A stretch of DNA of 64,000 nucleotides from Pantoea alhagi (GTDB lineage: Bacteria; Pseudomonadota; Gammaproteobacteria; Enterobacterales; Enterobacteriaceae): assembly GCF_002101395.1 (NCBI RefSeq), contig NZ_CP019706.1, positions 2,914,001 to 2,978,000 on the forward strand. Reading direction: 5' to 3'. The notes under the pieces are model-generated. The model did no database searches. It saw only the letters and a list, made by a program, of their open reading frames with translations, and was not told the origin of the DNA. Position 1 is the stretch's first letter, and each line of letters opens with the position of its first letter. Positions 36,777 to 45,751 of this stretch are shown here, in pieces. Both the position numbers and the translations under genes were made by a program.

Positions 36777-37079
36777 GCCACCCTCTTAAGTGGAGGAAAA
36801 GCTCAATTGCTGGCGGGCACCTCGGGACCTGACATGATTGAACTCTGGCGCTGGACTCTGCAACCGGGCGAAATCTTTAGCTCAGCGGGTCATCCTGTCG
36901 GCACGTCTGAACTGTTTTATGTCGGGCAGGGCACGCTAACATTAACGGTGGCGGAAAACAGGATAATTATCGAAGCGGGTTCGGCGGCGATCGCACGCAC
37001 GGATGTGCCACACAGCTATGCCAATGAACAGGAGACGCCGCTGATGTTTACCATGGCGGTAGCAGAGCTTCATTCATAA
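36777..37079 (+). pseudogene. 5'-truncated cupin domain of an XRE-cupin regulator
   Basis: The frame GGKAQLLAGTSGPDMIELWR, LQPGEIFSSAGHPVGTSELF and GTLTLTVAENRIIIEAGSAA is the C-terminal cupin sensor of a helix-turn-helix (XRE)-cupin regulator. Such proteins are ~180-190 aa; here only ~95 cupin residues remain and the DNA-binding half is gone. A GTGGAGG tract at 36790-36796 and an ATG at 36834 could still allow an 81-residue product, but no regulator function would be expected. It lies divergent from, and broken at the same point as, the B3/4 relic. Confidence 0.72.
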
Positions 37080-37100
37080 CGCGTCTTCCGTGACGCGTTA
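37077..37100. terminator. Hairpin between cupin relic and rcsB
   Basis: A perfect 9-bp stem (TAACGCGTC at 37077-37085 with GACGCGTTA at 37092-37100) with a 6-base loop overlaps the last stop codon base region of the relic and precedes the rcsB 3' end. It may terminate rcsDB from the minus strand. Confidence 0.6.
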
Positions 37101-37107
37101 TTGAGGC

Positions 37108-37761
37108 TTACTCTTTGTCCATCGGGGCGGTAGTGCTGACCGAAGAGAGATAGTTCAGCAGCGCAATATCGTTATCAACGCCCAGTTTCATCATTGCTGA
37201 TTTTTTCTGGCTGCTGATGGTTTTGATACTGCGGTTCAGCTTCTTGGCGATCTCGGTCACCAGGAAGCCTTCAGCGAACAGGCGCAATACTTCGCTCTCT
37301 TTCGGCGACAGGCGTTTATCACCATAGCCGCCGGCGCTGATTTTCTCCAGCAGTTTGGCCACGCTTTCCGGGGTATATTTCTTCCCTTTCTGCAGTGCCG
37401 CCAGTGCTTTCGGCAGGTCGGTCGGCGCACCCTGTTTCAGTACGATGCCTTCGATATCCAGGTCCAGCACGGCGCTGAGGATTGCCGGGTTATTGTTCAT
37501 GGTCAGAACGATAATCGACAAATCCGGATAGTGACGTTTGATATATTTGATCAGCGTAATGCCGTCGCCATATTTTTCGCCAGGCATGGAGAGATCGGTG
37601 ATCAGGACGTTGGCGTCCAGTTTGGAAAGGCTGTTAATCAATGCTGTCGAGTCTTCAAACTCACCAACTACGTTGACCCATTCAATCTGTTCAAGAGATT
37701 TACGAATGCCAAACAGAACAATTGGATGGTCATCGGCAATAATTACGTTCAAATTATTCAT
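37108..37761 (-). CDS. rcsB: Response regulator RcsB
   Basis: RcsB is the DNA-binding response regulator at the end of the Rcs phosphorelay, controlling capsule, flagella and envelope genes. The ATG at 37761 gives 216 residues, the E. coli length. The receiver domain holds the Asp10-Asp11 pair (IIADDHP) and the phosphorylated Asp56 (ITDLSMPG). The LuxR-type helix-turn-helix is at ~150-210 (LSPKESEVLRLFAEGFLVTE). It begins one base after the rcsD stop, so translation is coupled. Confidence 0.98.
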   Translation of the reverse strand: MNNLNVIIADDHPIVLFGIRKSLEQIEWVNVVGEFEDSTALINSLSKLDANVLITDLSMPGEKYGDGITLIKYIKRHYPDLSIIVLTMNNNPAILSAVLDLDIEGIVLKQGAPTDLPKALAALQKGKKYTPESVAKLLEKISAGGYGDKRLSPKESEVLRLFAEGFLVTEIAKKLNRSIKTISSQKKSAMMKLGVDNDIALLNYLSSVSTTAPMDKE

Positions 37762-37762
37762 C

Positions 37763-40420
37763 TTATTGGTTACCTTGCTGCAGCAGTTGATTGACGTAAG
37801 CGTCAATGTCACTGGTGGTATTTTTGATGTTTAAATCGTCACTCGCTTTAATGTGCTGTTCCAGCTGTTCACAAAGCTCCTTGCCGGGTACCAGATTAAG
37901 CATGGCAAATACCCCTTTCAGGCGATGCGCTGTCTGAGCAAGCGTCGCGTAATCCCTGTTCGACGCCTCAGTATACAGTCTCTGTACATCTTCCGGTACT
38001 GTCTCGACAAATAGCTGGTAGTACCCCCCGCTGATAAGCGGAACGGCTTCCTCTTCTTCATCTTCTCCGGCAGGCGACATATCCTGAGATAGCTGTTTCT
38101 CAATTAGCTGTAACAGCGCATCCTGCAACGCGCTACTCAGGTTAAAGTTAACCCGATACTGCTGTTCATTCAGGACGGTAAAGCCCAGTTCATTATCCGT
38201 CAGCAACAACGACCAGCCCGAAAGCCGCGCCGGATCGTCAGTGATCAGGATGTCGTGCGATTGGCCGGCAAAACGTTCATCCGGCGTAATGCACTTCGCA
38301 CCCCAGTTCTCTAACTGATGGGTGACGATTTTGCGAATGTCATCTACTGCAATGTCGATAAGCATAATGACATCTTCCAGCAGCTTCTCTTCCTGCTGCT
38401 GTTGATGTTCCGGCGGCACATGCAACAAAATGCTGTAGCGCGTGCCGATATCTGGCCGGGCCAGAATCTCCAGATGACCGCCCATCTGTTTGCACAGCTG
38501 ACGGCACAGGAAAAAGGCGAGGCCGGAAGCCTGCCCAAAACGATCCTCAGTGGTTTCACCAAGGAACGGGAAATCATTATTGCCCAGTTCGTCGCGCGTC
38601 AGACCCGCGCCGGTATCCACAATCTGAATATTCAAACGATCGGGACGATCGGCAGGCGAATCGACCTCCAGCGTTATCTTGCCCCAGCTGGTGGTGGTTA
38701 GCGAATAGTGGAGCAGGGTGGCCAGCACCTTATAAATAGCGCGACTGTCGCCAAAGCGCATCTCATCGCTGTTAAGGTGGTTGCGTACCAGCAGCGTCAA
38801 TCCTTTGCGGCGTGACAGCGGCAGGAGTTCCAGCGTCAGTTCATCCAGCAGCGATTGCAGATTAAATGAGGCGGCATCTGGTGCCCAGTCATGGGTTTCC
38901 AGTCGGTTCAGCAGCACAATATCATCCACCAGACGGGCCAGCGCCTGGCTATTTTCCAGCGCGTCGTGCGCACGGTCGTCATCGCTGGTTTCGCTGAGCG
39001 TTAGCAACTGAGCCACAACCTGCTGCAGCGGACGATGCAGCGCATGACCAAGATTCTGCATCAGCTGTTGACGCAATTGATGATTACGATCCAGTACCTG
39101 CTGCGCCTTCTGCAATTTTTTATTTACCAGCAGCTCGCGATCCTGATCGCGCATCAGAAACAGCTGCGTATGTGGCGAATGGTGGCTGCGGGCGTGGCGA
39201 ATCTCATACACTTCATTATTAACCGTCGCCTGCAGCACGCCCTGATGCTGATCGGACATATTGACGATCTTCTGCAGGTTCAGATGCGGCAGCAGGTGTT
39301 CGGCGATTTTGTTGCTGATAATGGTGCGATTGCTGGCGAAGTCATAAACCAGCAGGCCAACCGGCAGGCTGCTGACAATCTCCTCGTTAAGCATACGCAG
39401 CGCATCCAGCTCGGCGCTCTGATTTTCTCCCGGACGCAGCGACTGTTGGCGTAGCAAAAATAAGCCAGCCAGCGACATTAACAGCAACAGCAGGTTGGCC
39501 ATCAGCGGCCACATCAAATTGCGCAGCGTATCTAAAGCAAGCGTACTCAGCGGGATACGATAAATCAGCTGCAGCGGCGTGCTGGGCAGCGAAGCTGCGA
39601 TCTCTATGTTGGGATTATTGAGCGTGATGCGGGTATTTTGTAACTCATCTTCGTTATCCGTGCTGCTGCTCAGAACAACATCCTGCTTAAGCTGGAAATT
39701 TTCCAGCGGCATATTATGCGGGATAAGATCGTTAATCGGCATATCGAACGCAACCACGGTAGCCAGATGGCCGGGCTGATTAAAGGTGGTACGCACGGTA
39801 AAATAGTGATCGTTTTGCCAGGCGAAACGGCGCAGCGGCGAGAAGCTTTCGCGCTCATCCAGCGCATTAGCCTGCTGCAGCATCTCTGCACGTCGCGCAT
39901 CAACGATATTGCTGATGGCGCTCTCTTTATAGCGCGTCGCCATATCTTTCAGCGGCAGGGTAGAGATCAAAATCAGGCTATTATCCTGCCCGTTAAGAAA
40001 ATACATCGACCAGGTGCTGTTTTCCGCACCCCACAGGGTATCCAGGTAATTAGACATACGCAGCGTCATATCCAGCGTGCTGCTGTCGTGCGAGCCGAAG
40101 ATCAGCGCCTCGGTTTTACGCCGCATCTTTTCCAGATAGTAGACGTCAGGACGCAGCCGGGTTTCCTGCAGGCTGGCAGAGGGAGTACTTCCGGCCGCGC
40201 TGGCCGCCAGGTTCTCATAAATCTGCCAGGTCGCAAAGCGATAGGTATCGATGCGTTTTTGCACCGAGCGGGTAATATCTGCCATGGCATAGCGTTTTTC
40301 CATCAGCCAGGCATTAACCGCGTTATGGACCATAAAGCCCAGCGCCAGCAACAGCAGCAGAATAAACATCACGAAAAAACGCGTAACGTTGCTGGAAGAT
40401 AAAGGAAACTTGTACATCAT
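37763..40420 (-). CDS. rcsD: Phosphotransfer intermediate RcsD
   Basis: RcsD passes phosphate from RcsC to RcsB in the inner membrane. The 885-residue protein (E. coli 890) has an N-terminal TM, a periplasmic domain (~40-305), TM2 near 310-330, a degenerate kinase-like region (NLGHALHRPLQQ in place of an H-box, plus an ATPase-like LAFFLCRQLCKQMGG), an RcsB-binding ABL domain and a C-terminal HPt domain with His832 (AQTAHRLKGVFAMLN). Two adjacent ATGs (40420, 40417) are possible starts; neither has a strong ribosome site. Confidence 0.96.
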   Translation of the reverse strand: MMYKFPLSSSNVTRFFVMFILLLLLALGFMVHNAVNAWLMEKRYAMADITRSVQKRIDTYRFATWQIYENLAASAAGSTPSASLQETRLRPDVYYLEKMRRKTEALIFGSHDSSTLDMTLRMSNYLDTLWGAENSTWSMYFLNGQDNSLILISTLPLKDMATRYKESAISNIVDARRAEMLQQANALDERESFSPLRRFAWQNDHYFTVRTTFNQPGHLATVVAFDMPINDLIPHNMPLENFQLKQDVVLSSSTDNEDELQNTRITLNNPNIEIAASLPSTPLQLIYRIPLSTLALDTLRNLMWPLMANLLLLLMSLAGLFLLRQQSLRPGENQSAELDALRMLNEEIVSSLPVGLLVYDFASNRTIISNKIAEHLLPHLNLQKIVNMSDQHQGVLQATVNNEVYEIRHARSHHSPHTQLFLMRDQDRELLVNKKLQKAQQVLDRNHQLRQQLMQNLGHALHRPLQQVVAQLLTLSETSDDDRAHDALENSQALARLVDDIVLLNRLETHDWAPDAASFNLQSLLDELTLELLPLSRRKGLTLLVRNHLNSDEMRFGDSRAIYKVLATLLHYSLTTTSWGKITLEVDSPADRPDRLNIQIVDTGAGLTRDELGNNDFPFLGETTEDRFGQASGLAFFLCRQLCKQMGGHLEILARPDIGTRYSILLHVPPEHQQQQEEKLLEDVIMLIDIAVDDIRKIVTHQLENWGAKCITPDERFAGQSHDILITDDPARLSGWSLLLTDNELGFTVLNEQQYRVNFNLSSALQDALLQLIEKQLSQDMSPAGEDEEEEAVPLISGGYYQLFVETVPEDVQRLYTEASNRDYATLAQTAHRLKGVFAMLNLVPGKELCEQLEQHIKASDDLNIKNTTSDIDAYVNQLLQQGNQ

Positions 40421-40443
40421 GATGAAAGGGGGTACCTGACCAT

Positions 40444-41598
40444 TTAACGTGTTACCAGCCGTGCGCTGGCAGCAACCGCCACCAAAAGAACCACGATGGC
40501 AGCAAACGCGGTCACCAGGCCAAAGCCGTGAGCCACAAAACCGATTAACGCCGGACCTGCCAGAATACCGGCATAACCGATGGTTGTCATGGCGGAAACC
40601 GCCATATTTACCGGCATCACAGTTTGACGCCCGGCGGCGCTGAACAGGATCGGTACCGTATTAGCCGCGCCAAAGCCAATCAGTAAAAACGACAGCAGCG
40701 CAATGGTCACGTTATCAACGCTAATCAGCAGCAGCACGCCCAGCGCAGCGCAAAGACAGCCGCCCGCCAGTACCAGACGGTTACTGAAGCGGTTAACGAT
40801 CCGGTCGCCGGTCAAACGACCAATACTCATGGCGATGGAAAAGACCGCGTAGCCCAGCCCGGCCTGTGCGGCGGGCATTTTGCGTTCCTGCGTCAGCAGC
40901 AGGGCGCTCCAGTCCAGCACTGCGCCTTCGGTAAGAAACAGAATAAAACAGAGCACACCGAGGAACAGCACCCAGCCGCGCGGCACCACAAACAAGGGGG
41001 TATCCTGCTGATGCATCCGCTCCGTCAGCATCCCGCGCTGGCTGGCCAGCAATAGCAGAAGCAGCAACAGCAGCATCGTCAGCACCGCCTGTAGCGGCGA
41101 CAATCCCAGCCACAGCAGTGCGCTGACCAGCCCGGCGCCTGCAATCCCGCCGATGCTATAAAAACCGTGAAAACCGGACATCATGGTGCGCTCAGCTGCT
41201 TTCTCAACTTCAACAGCCTGAATATTCATCGCTACGTCCAGGGTGCCTATCGCGGCACCGAACAGCATCAACGCCAGCGCCAGCGTAACGGGCGAGGAGA
41301 GCGTCGCCATAAAAGGCAACATCAGTATCACAATCAGGGATGAGCAGACGATCACGCGCTTGCAACCCTGTTTGCCCACCAGCGATCCGGTCAGCGGCAT
41401 GGCAATCAACGAGCCAAGGCCGAGAAACAGCAGCAGACCGCCCAGTGCCGCATCGCTAACGTCCAGGCGCGATTTGGCATATGGCACCAGCGGTGCCCAG
41501 GTTGAAACGCCGATACCCGCAATCAGAAAAATGATCCGCGTCGCCAGCTGCACGGCAGGCTGGCTTTTCCGTGTCTGTTCAACATCCGCTGAGGTCAT
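40444..41598 (-). CDS. MFS transporter, YbjJ-like
   Basis: A 384-residue major facilitator with about twelve hydrophobic segments. GIGVSTWAPLVPYAKSRL, GAAIGTLDVAMNIQAVEVE and MMSGFHGFYSIGGIAGAG match the YbjJ-type branch of the family. The substrate is unknown. It lies 23 bases upstream of rcsD on the same strand, so it could lead an extended transcript into rcsDB. E. coli does not have this gene next to rcsD. Confidence 0.8.
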   Translation of the reverse strand: MTSADVEQTRKSQPAVQLATRIIFLIAGIGVSTWAPLVPYAKSRLDVSDAALGGLLLFLGLGSLIAMPLTGSLVGKQGCKRVIVCSSLIVILMLPFMATLSSPVTLALALMLFGAAIGTLDVAMNIQAVEVEKAAERTMMSGFHGFYSIGGIAGAGLVSALLWLGLSPLQAVLTMLLLLLLLLLASQRGMLTERMHQQDTPLFVVPRGWVLFLGVLCFILFLTEGAVLDWSALLLTQERKMPAAQAGLGYAVFSIAMSIGRLTGDRIVNRFSNRLVLAGGCLCAALGVLLLISVDNVTIALLSFLLIGFGAANTVPILFSAAGRQTVMPVNMAVSAMTTIGYAGILAGPALIGFVAHGFGLVTAFAAIVVLLVAVAASARLVTR

Positions 41599-42348
41599 TG
41601 GTCAGTATCCATGATGCGCAAAGGGATTCCTTTTTAACACAAAATCAACCGGCAGAGCAGCGTTTCATCCCGGCAGGATGGCGCTACAGCCAGACTGCGC
41701 CAGCAAGGTTATTAAACGATAACTTCGCACTTGTTAATTTATTTTCTTCTTTAGCCCGTTTTTTCAGGAAAGTTCCTGGCTAAATGCCGTAAAAGCAGGC
41801 ACAGAGCGCTGGGAACAGAAAGATTATCGTACAGATTATGGTTTCTGGCCTGGTTTTACTGGCGTAGCGGTTTAACGTCGCGGCACCAAACAAGTGCAGC
41901 GTGGCAAAGGCCAGGCGGAATCCTAAAATAACATTTCATTATCAGAGGTGAACGGCACGACTGTAAGCGGCAACGAAGGTGAATAAGGCCAACGGCAAGC
42001 CTGTTTAACATCGTTTTATTACAGGCTATTAGCAAGTTACAAGCGAAGTGCGACTGAAAAACGCACCGTGATTGCCTGGTGCCAACAATTAATTCTGTTA
42101 ATCGGTATGATAAGTGGTTCGAGATGCTACGCCCGTCTCTTTTCTTTATATCTGTTCGCGCATGATGGTAACTAACCTTTCTTAGTTAGCCTTTTCATCC
42201 TTGTTATTGAGCTGAATAAGCTCCGGTGCGCGCCAGACCTTTCTGTCAGGTAATGAAGGAGAAATAACCCTGTGCAATCCATCCCGGCCTGTGCCGCTGG
42301 ATGCGACTGCGTACGACATTTTTTTATCTGGTACCACAGGAGATATTT
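41599..42348 (+). other. 750-base intergenic region before the Ig-repeat gene
   Basis: No supported gene is present. It must hold the divergent promoters of the MFS gene and the adhesin. A hairpin TAACTAA/TTAGTTA at 42169-42188 is followed by GCCTTTTC and could act as a leader attenuator or partial terminator about 160 bases before the adhesin start. A short frame from 42301 reads into the adhesin but is bypassed by the strong ribosome site at 42338. I recognised no riboswitch. Confidence 0.5.
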
Positions 42349-45300
42349 ATGGCCAACATCGCTAATCTGCAACGGCTTGCCGCTGCGATGCCTTTTTCCG
42401 CCGCTACGCTGCAAACCAGTCTTGCCACCCCCGCTGACGCCGCCGAGCCTGCTGCCCCGACAACCGCCAGCGCTGCCTCCGCTGATGCCGTTGAACCTGC
42501 CAGTACTCAAAGCAGTCTGCTGGTCAGCGCCGCAGCTGAGGAGACGCTCAGCATTAACCCGATCTCCATTGATAACCGCGTAGACTACTACGAACATGGC
42601 AATGCCACCGTGATCTCCGGTTACGCCCGCAGCGGCAATCCGGGCGATAAAGTTAACGTCACGCTGTTCAACACCACTTACAGCACCATGCTGGGCAACG
42701 ATGGCATGTGGTCTGTCAGCGTGCCGGAAAGCGATATTGCGCTGATCCCCAATGGCACAGTATCGGTCAGCGTGACGCATATCGACAACACGGGGGCGCT
42801 GCATCATGCCAGCAGCCAGTTTAGCCTGCAGGCTGGCAACGGAGGCGTTGCCGGACCGGTGCTGTTTCTGAATAAGGTCACCGGCGACGATGTGCTGAGC
42901 GCGGTTGAGCGCGGCGGCGATCTGTTGATTTCCGGCTGGGGACGTAACATCACCGAAGGCCGTGAAGTCACCATTACCCTCAATGGTCATGAATACCGTA
43001 CCACCACCACCAAAGACAGCCGCTGGACCCTCTCCATCCCCAGCGAAGATGTCCAGGCACTGCCGGAAGGGAATATTACCCTGCTGGCCTCGTTGGGGCT
43101 GGGGAGCCGCGTCGCGCAAGTGGCAAAAACGCTGACCCTGAATAACGAAGGGGAAGGGAAAGCCTCGCCTTCGCTGAGCATCGATCCCGTATCAGCAGAT
43201 GACACAATCAGCCTGTATGAGATCGGCGGCGCTACCTTTATTACCGGGCACGCCACCCATATTCCGGGAGGCAGCAAAATCAAACTGACCGTCTCCGATA
43301 AAGTCTTTTATGGCACCGTTACCGACGATGGCGTCTGGAGCGTTGAGGTTGAACAGCTGTATAACGCGCGCAACGCCAACTCTACTCATGCCGTGGTTAG
43401 CTGGCAGGACAGCGAGGGCAACCAGGTGGCCGCCAGCCGGGAAATCCATCTGGTTCCTACCAGCTATCCCTATAAATATCCGATGGGTTTTCAGATTGAT
43501 ACTATCAGCGTTGATGGCAAACTTGACGGGCAGGAAACACAGAATGATTTAATCATTACCGGGTCCAGATTCTCGGGTGAGAATATCGCCTTTGGCCAGA
43601 CGGTTTACGTCACCCTGAACGGTAAAACCTATACCGGCATGGTAGTGGGCACAGACGGCGACAACGATAACCACTGGCAGATCACCGTTCCCGCCAGCGA
43701 TGTGCAGGCGCTGGCGCCGGGTAGCTATACCGTGGTGGCTTCCATCAACGCCACATTAAACGGCACGGAGAGCATTAACAGCACCCAGACGAAAACCTTC
43801 ACTGTTGTCGATCCGGATCTGGTGTTTAACCCGATCTCTGAAGATAACAAAGTCTCCGGCAGCGAGCATGGCAATGACACGGTGATTTCCGGCTATGCGT
43901 ACCAGGGTGCGCCAGGCGATACGGTACTGATTACCCTGAACGGTAAAATCTACAGCGGCACGCTGGGCAACGATGCCATGTGGTATGTCAGCGTGCCAGA
44001 GCGTGATATCGCCGCGATCCCGAACGGCAAGGTGAACGTCAGGGCGGATTATACCGATACCGCAGGCGTAGAGCATCGCGCTCACACCGAGTTTTCCCTG
44101 GTCAACTCGACGTCGAAGCTGCCAGCCCTGTTTGTGCATAAAGTGACCGGCGATGATGTGCTGAGCGCGGTCGAGCGCGGCGGCGACTTACTGGTTTCCG
44201 GTTCCGGGCGCTTTATCGGCAGCGGCTATGAGGTGCAGGTAACGTTGAACGGACACACCTACAGCACCAAAACCACTAATGACAGCCGCTGGGTCGTGAC
44301 CATTCCGCATGAGGATCTGCAGGCGTTGCCGCTGGAAGGGCATGTCACGATGATCGCCACGCTGCTGTCGGGAAGCGGCGTTAACCAGGTCGCAAAAACT
44401 CTGACATTAACAAACCAGGGCGCAGGCAATGAAACGCCGCTGCTAAGCATGGACCCTTTCTTTGGCGACGATGACGTTAATTATTATGAGACTGCCGCCC
44501 CGCAGTATGTGACCGGTCATGCGGAACATCTTGCGGCAGGCACCACCGTTAAGCTGGTGGTGGGCGATCAAACTTACAGGGGAGTGGTGACCAGCGATGG
44601 GCTATGGAGCGTATACGTTGACAGATTGCCCAGTTTGAGGAATGGCGACTCCACGCACGCCACCGTTAGCTATCAGGATAAAGATGGCAACCAGTTTGCC
44701 GACTCGCGGCAGATTGAAATAGGCGGGTTGGGTTATGCCTATCACTATCCTATGACTTTCAGACTTGATTCTATCAGCGGTGATGAGCATCTGAGCGGTA
44801 ATGAGAAACACCAGGATCTGATTATCAGCTCATCACAATCGTCCGGGGAAGGGCTGGGCATCGGCGGCACGGTAACGGTGCAGTTGAACGGTAAAACCTA
44901 TACCACCACCTCCGGGGCTGGGCCGGAAGGGCTTGGATATGATAACCACTGGCAGGTAACAATTCCGGCCAGCGATGTCGAGGCGCTGACGCCCGGCAGC
45001 TATACCGTTATCGCCACCTTGTCCGATAATGTTGACTGGTACCAGGAGCCGATTCCGGTGCGTTACGTAGAGGCGAAGATCATTACCGTTGATGATGATG
45101 GCGTAGCTACCCTGGGCAGCCTGGCGTCCGAACCCGATACGACCCCGGATGATATGGTCAGCGCGGCGGCCATAAGCGATAGCGCGGCAGTGGAAACGGA
45201 TGCGCTGGACGCAACGGCGCTGGGACTGCAGCACAGCGAGGCCTCCCCGGTTAGCGCGCTGCTCGATCGTCTGACATCCGCCGACAGCCAGGCCCAGCAG

Positions 45301-45513
45301 AATACTGCCGCAGAAAAGCCGAGCGCAGCCAGCGAACCGGTCGATCTTGCATCAGCAGAGATCGCCTTGCCCGCCGCGCCAGCGGATATGTGGTATAGCC
45401 CGGCATCAGGCGCGCCGGGTGATATGCAGGAGCACGAGGCCGTTTATGCCGCGCCGGCAGAAACCACGCTGGCCGATACGCTGCAGCAGCAGCACCTGCA
45501 CCCGGTGGTGTAA
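42349..45513 (+). CDS. Large Ig-like repeat protein, probable type I secreted adhesin
   Basis: A 1054-residue protein without a Sec signal. The ATG at 42349 follows an AGGAGAT site. After an alanine/serine/threonine-rich N-terminus (1-65), eight Ig-like beta domains follow as two copies of a four-domain block: A1 67-170, B1 172-275, C1 275-378, D1 379-490, then A2 492-592, B2 593-697, C2 698-800, D2 802-915. Marker motifs repeat with a 422-residue period: TGDDVLSAVERGGDLL in B1 and B2, LNGKTYT in D1 and D2. The C-terminal ~135 residues are acidic and alanine/serine rich. No RTX nonapeptide is seen. Three type I secretion genes follow, so it is their likely cargo. The gene is not one I recognise by name. 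Confidence 0.85.
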   Translation: MANIANLQRLAAAMPFSAATLQTSLATPADAAEPAAPTTASAASADAVEPASTQSSLLVSAAAEETLSINPISIDNRVDYYEHGNATVISGYARSGNPGDKVNVTLFNTTYSTMLGNDGMWSVSVPESDIALIPNGTVSVSVTHIDNTGALHHASSQFSLQAGNGGVAGPVLFLNKVTGDDVLSAVERGGDLLISGWGRNITEGREVTITLNGHEYRTTTTKDSRWTLSIPSEDVQALPEGNITLLASLGLGSRVAQVAKTLTLNNEGEGKASPSLSIDPVSADDTISLYEIGGATFITGHATHIPGGSKIKLTVSDKVFYGTVTDDGVWSVEVEQLYNARNANSTHAVVSWQDSEGNQVAASREIHLVPTSYPYKYPMGFQIDTISVDGKLDGQETQNDLIITGSRFSGENIAFGQTVYVTLNGKTYTGMVVGTDGDNDNHWQITVPASDVQALAPGSYTVVASINATLNGTESINSTQTKTFTVVDPDLVFNPISEDNKVSGSEHGNDTVISGYAYQGAPGDTVLITLNGKIYSGTLGNDAMWYVSVPERDIAAIPNGKVNVRADYTDTAGVEHRAHTEFSLVNSTSKLPALFVHKVTGDDVLSAVERGGDLLVSGSGRFIGSGYEVQVTLNGHTYSTKTTNDSRWVVTIPHEDLQALPLEGHVTMIATLLSGSGVNQVAKTLTLTNQGAGNETPLLSMDPFFGDDDVNYYETAAPQYVTGHAEHLAAGTTVKLVVGDQTYRGVVTSDGLWSVYVDRLPSLRNGDSTHATVSYQDKDGNQFADSRQIEIGGLGYAYHYPMTFRLDSISGDEHLSGNEKHQDLIISSSQSSGEGLGIGGTVTVQLNGKTYTTTSGAGPEGLGYDNHWQVTIPASDVEALTPGSYTVIATLSDNVDWYQEPIPVRYVEAKIITVDDDGVATLGSLASEPDTTPDDMVSAAAISDSAAVETDALDATALGLQHSEASPVSALLDRLTSADSQAQQNTAAEKPSAASEPVDLASAEIALPAAPADMWYSPASGAPGDMQEHEAVYAAPAETTLADTLQQQHLHPVV

Positions 45514-45574
45514 GTTTACGGTTCAGTAAGGGTTAATCTTTTATCTGATTTATAAAGTTGCTTTCTTAATGTGT

Positions 45575-45598
45575 TCGGCGGCGTAATGCCGCCGATTT
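45575..45598 (+). terminator. Probable terminator after the Ig-repeat gene
   Basis: A perfect 8-bp stem TCGGCGGC/GCCGCCGA with a 5-base loop is followed by TTT. It lies about 60 bases after the stop codon. The T run is short, so it may be partial, allowing some read-through into the secretion genes. Confidence 0.6.
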
Positions 45599-45751
45599 CC
45601 CCTGAATTACGTTAACCTGACCTGTTTTTAGCGGCTTCTTAACAAACTTGTGAAAGCGGTGCGCATAAAAATGTGATCTTACATTAATAAAATCAATGGA
45701 ACTCTGAAATAGTTCGTGGTGTTATCCTTTACAAAATTAATGAGGTAACGG

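Noticed and set aside
42169..42195. Adhesin leader hairpin as a riboswitch
   Set aside because: Only one simple stem with a short T run is visible; no conserved aptamer such as the cyclic-di-GMP type could be recognised, so it is noted only as a possible attenuator.
42172..43119. 315-codon frame antisense to the Ig-repeat gene
   Set aside because: Reverse-strand shadow of the repeats; the plus-strand gene has a clear ribosome site and domain structure.
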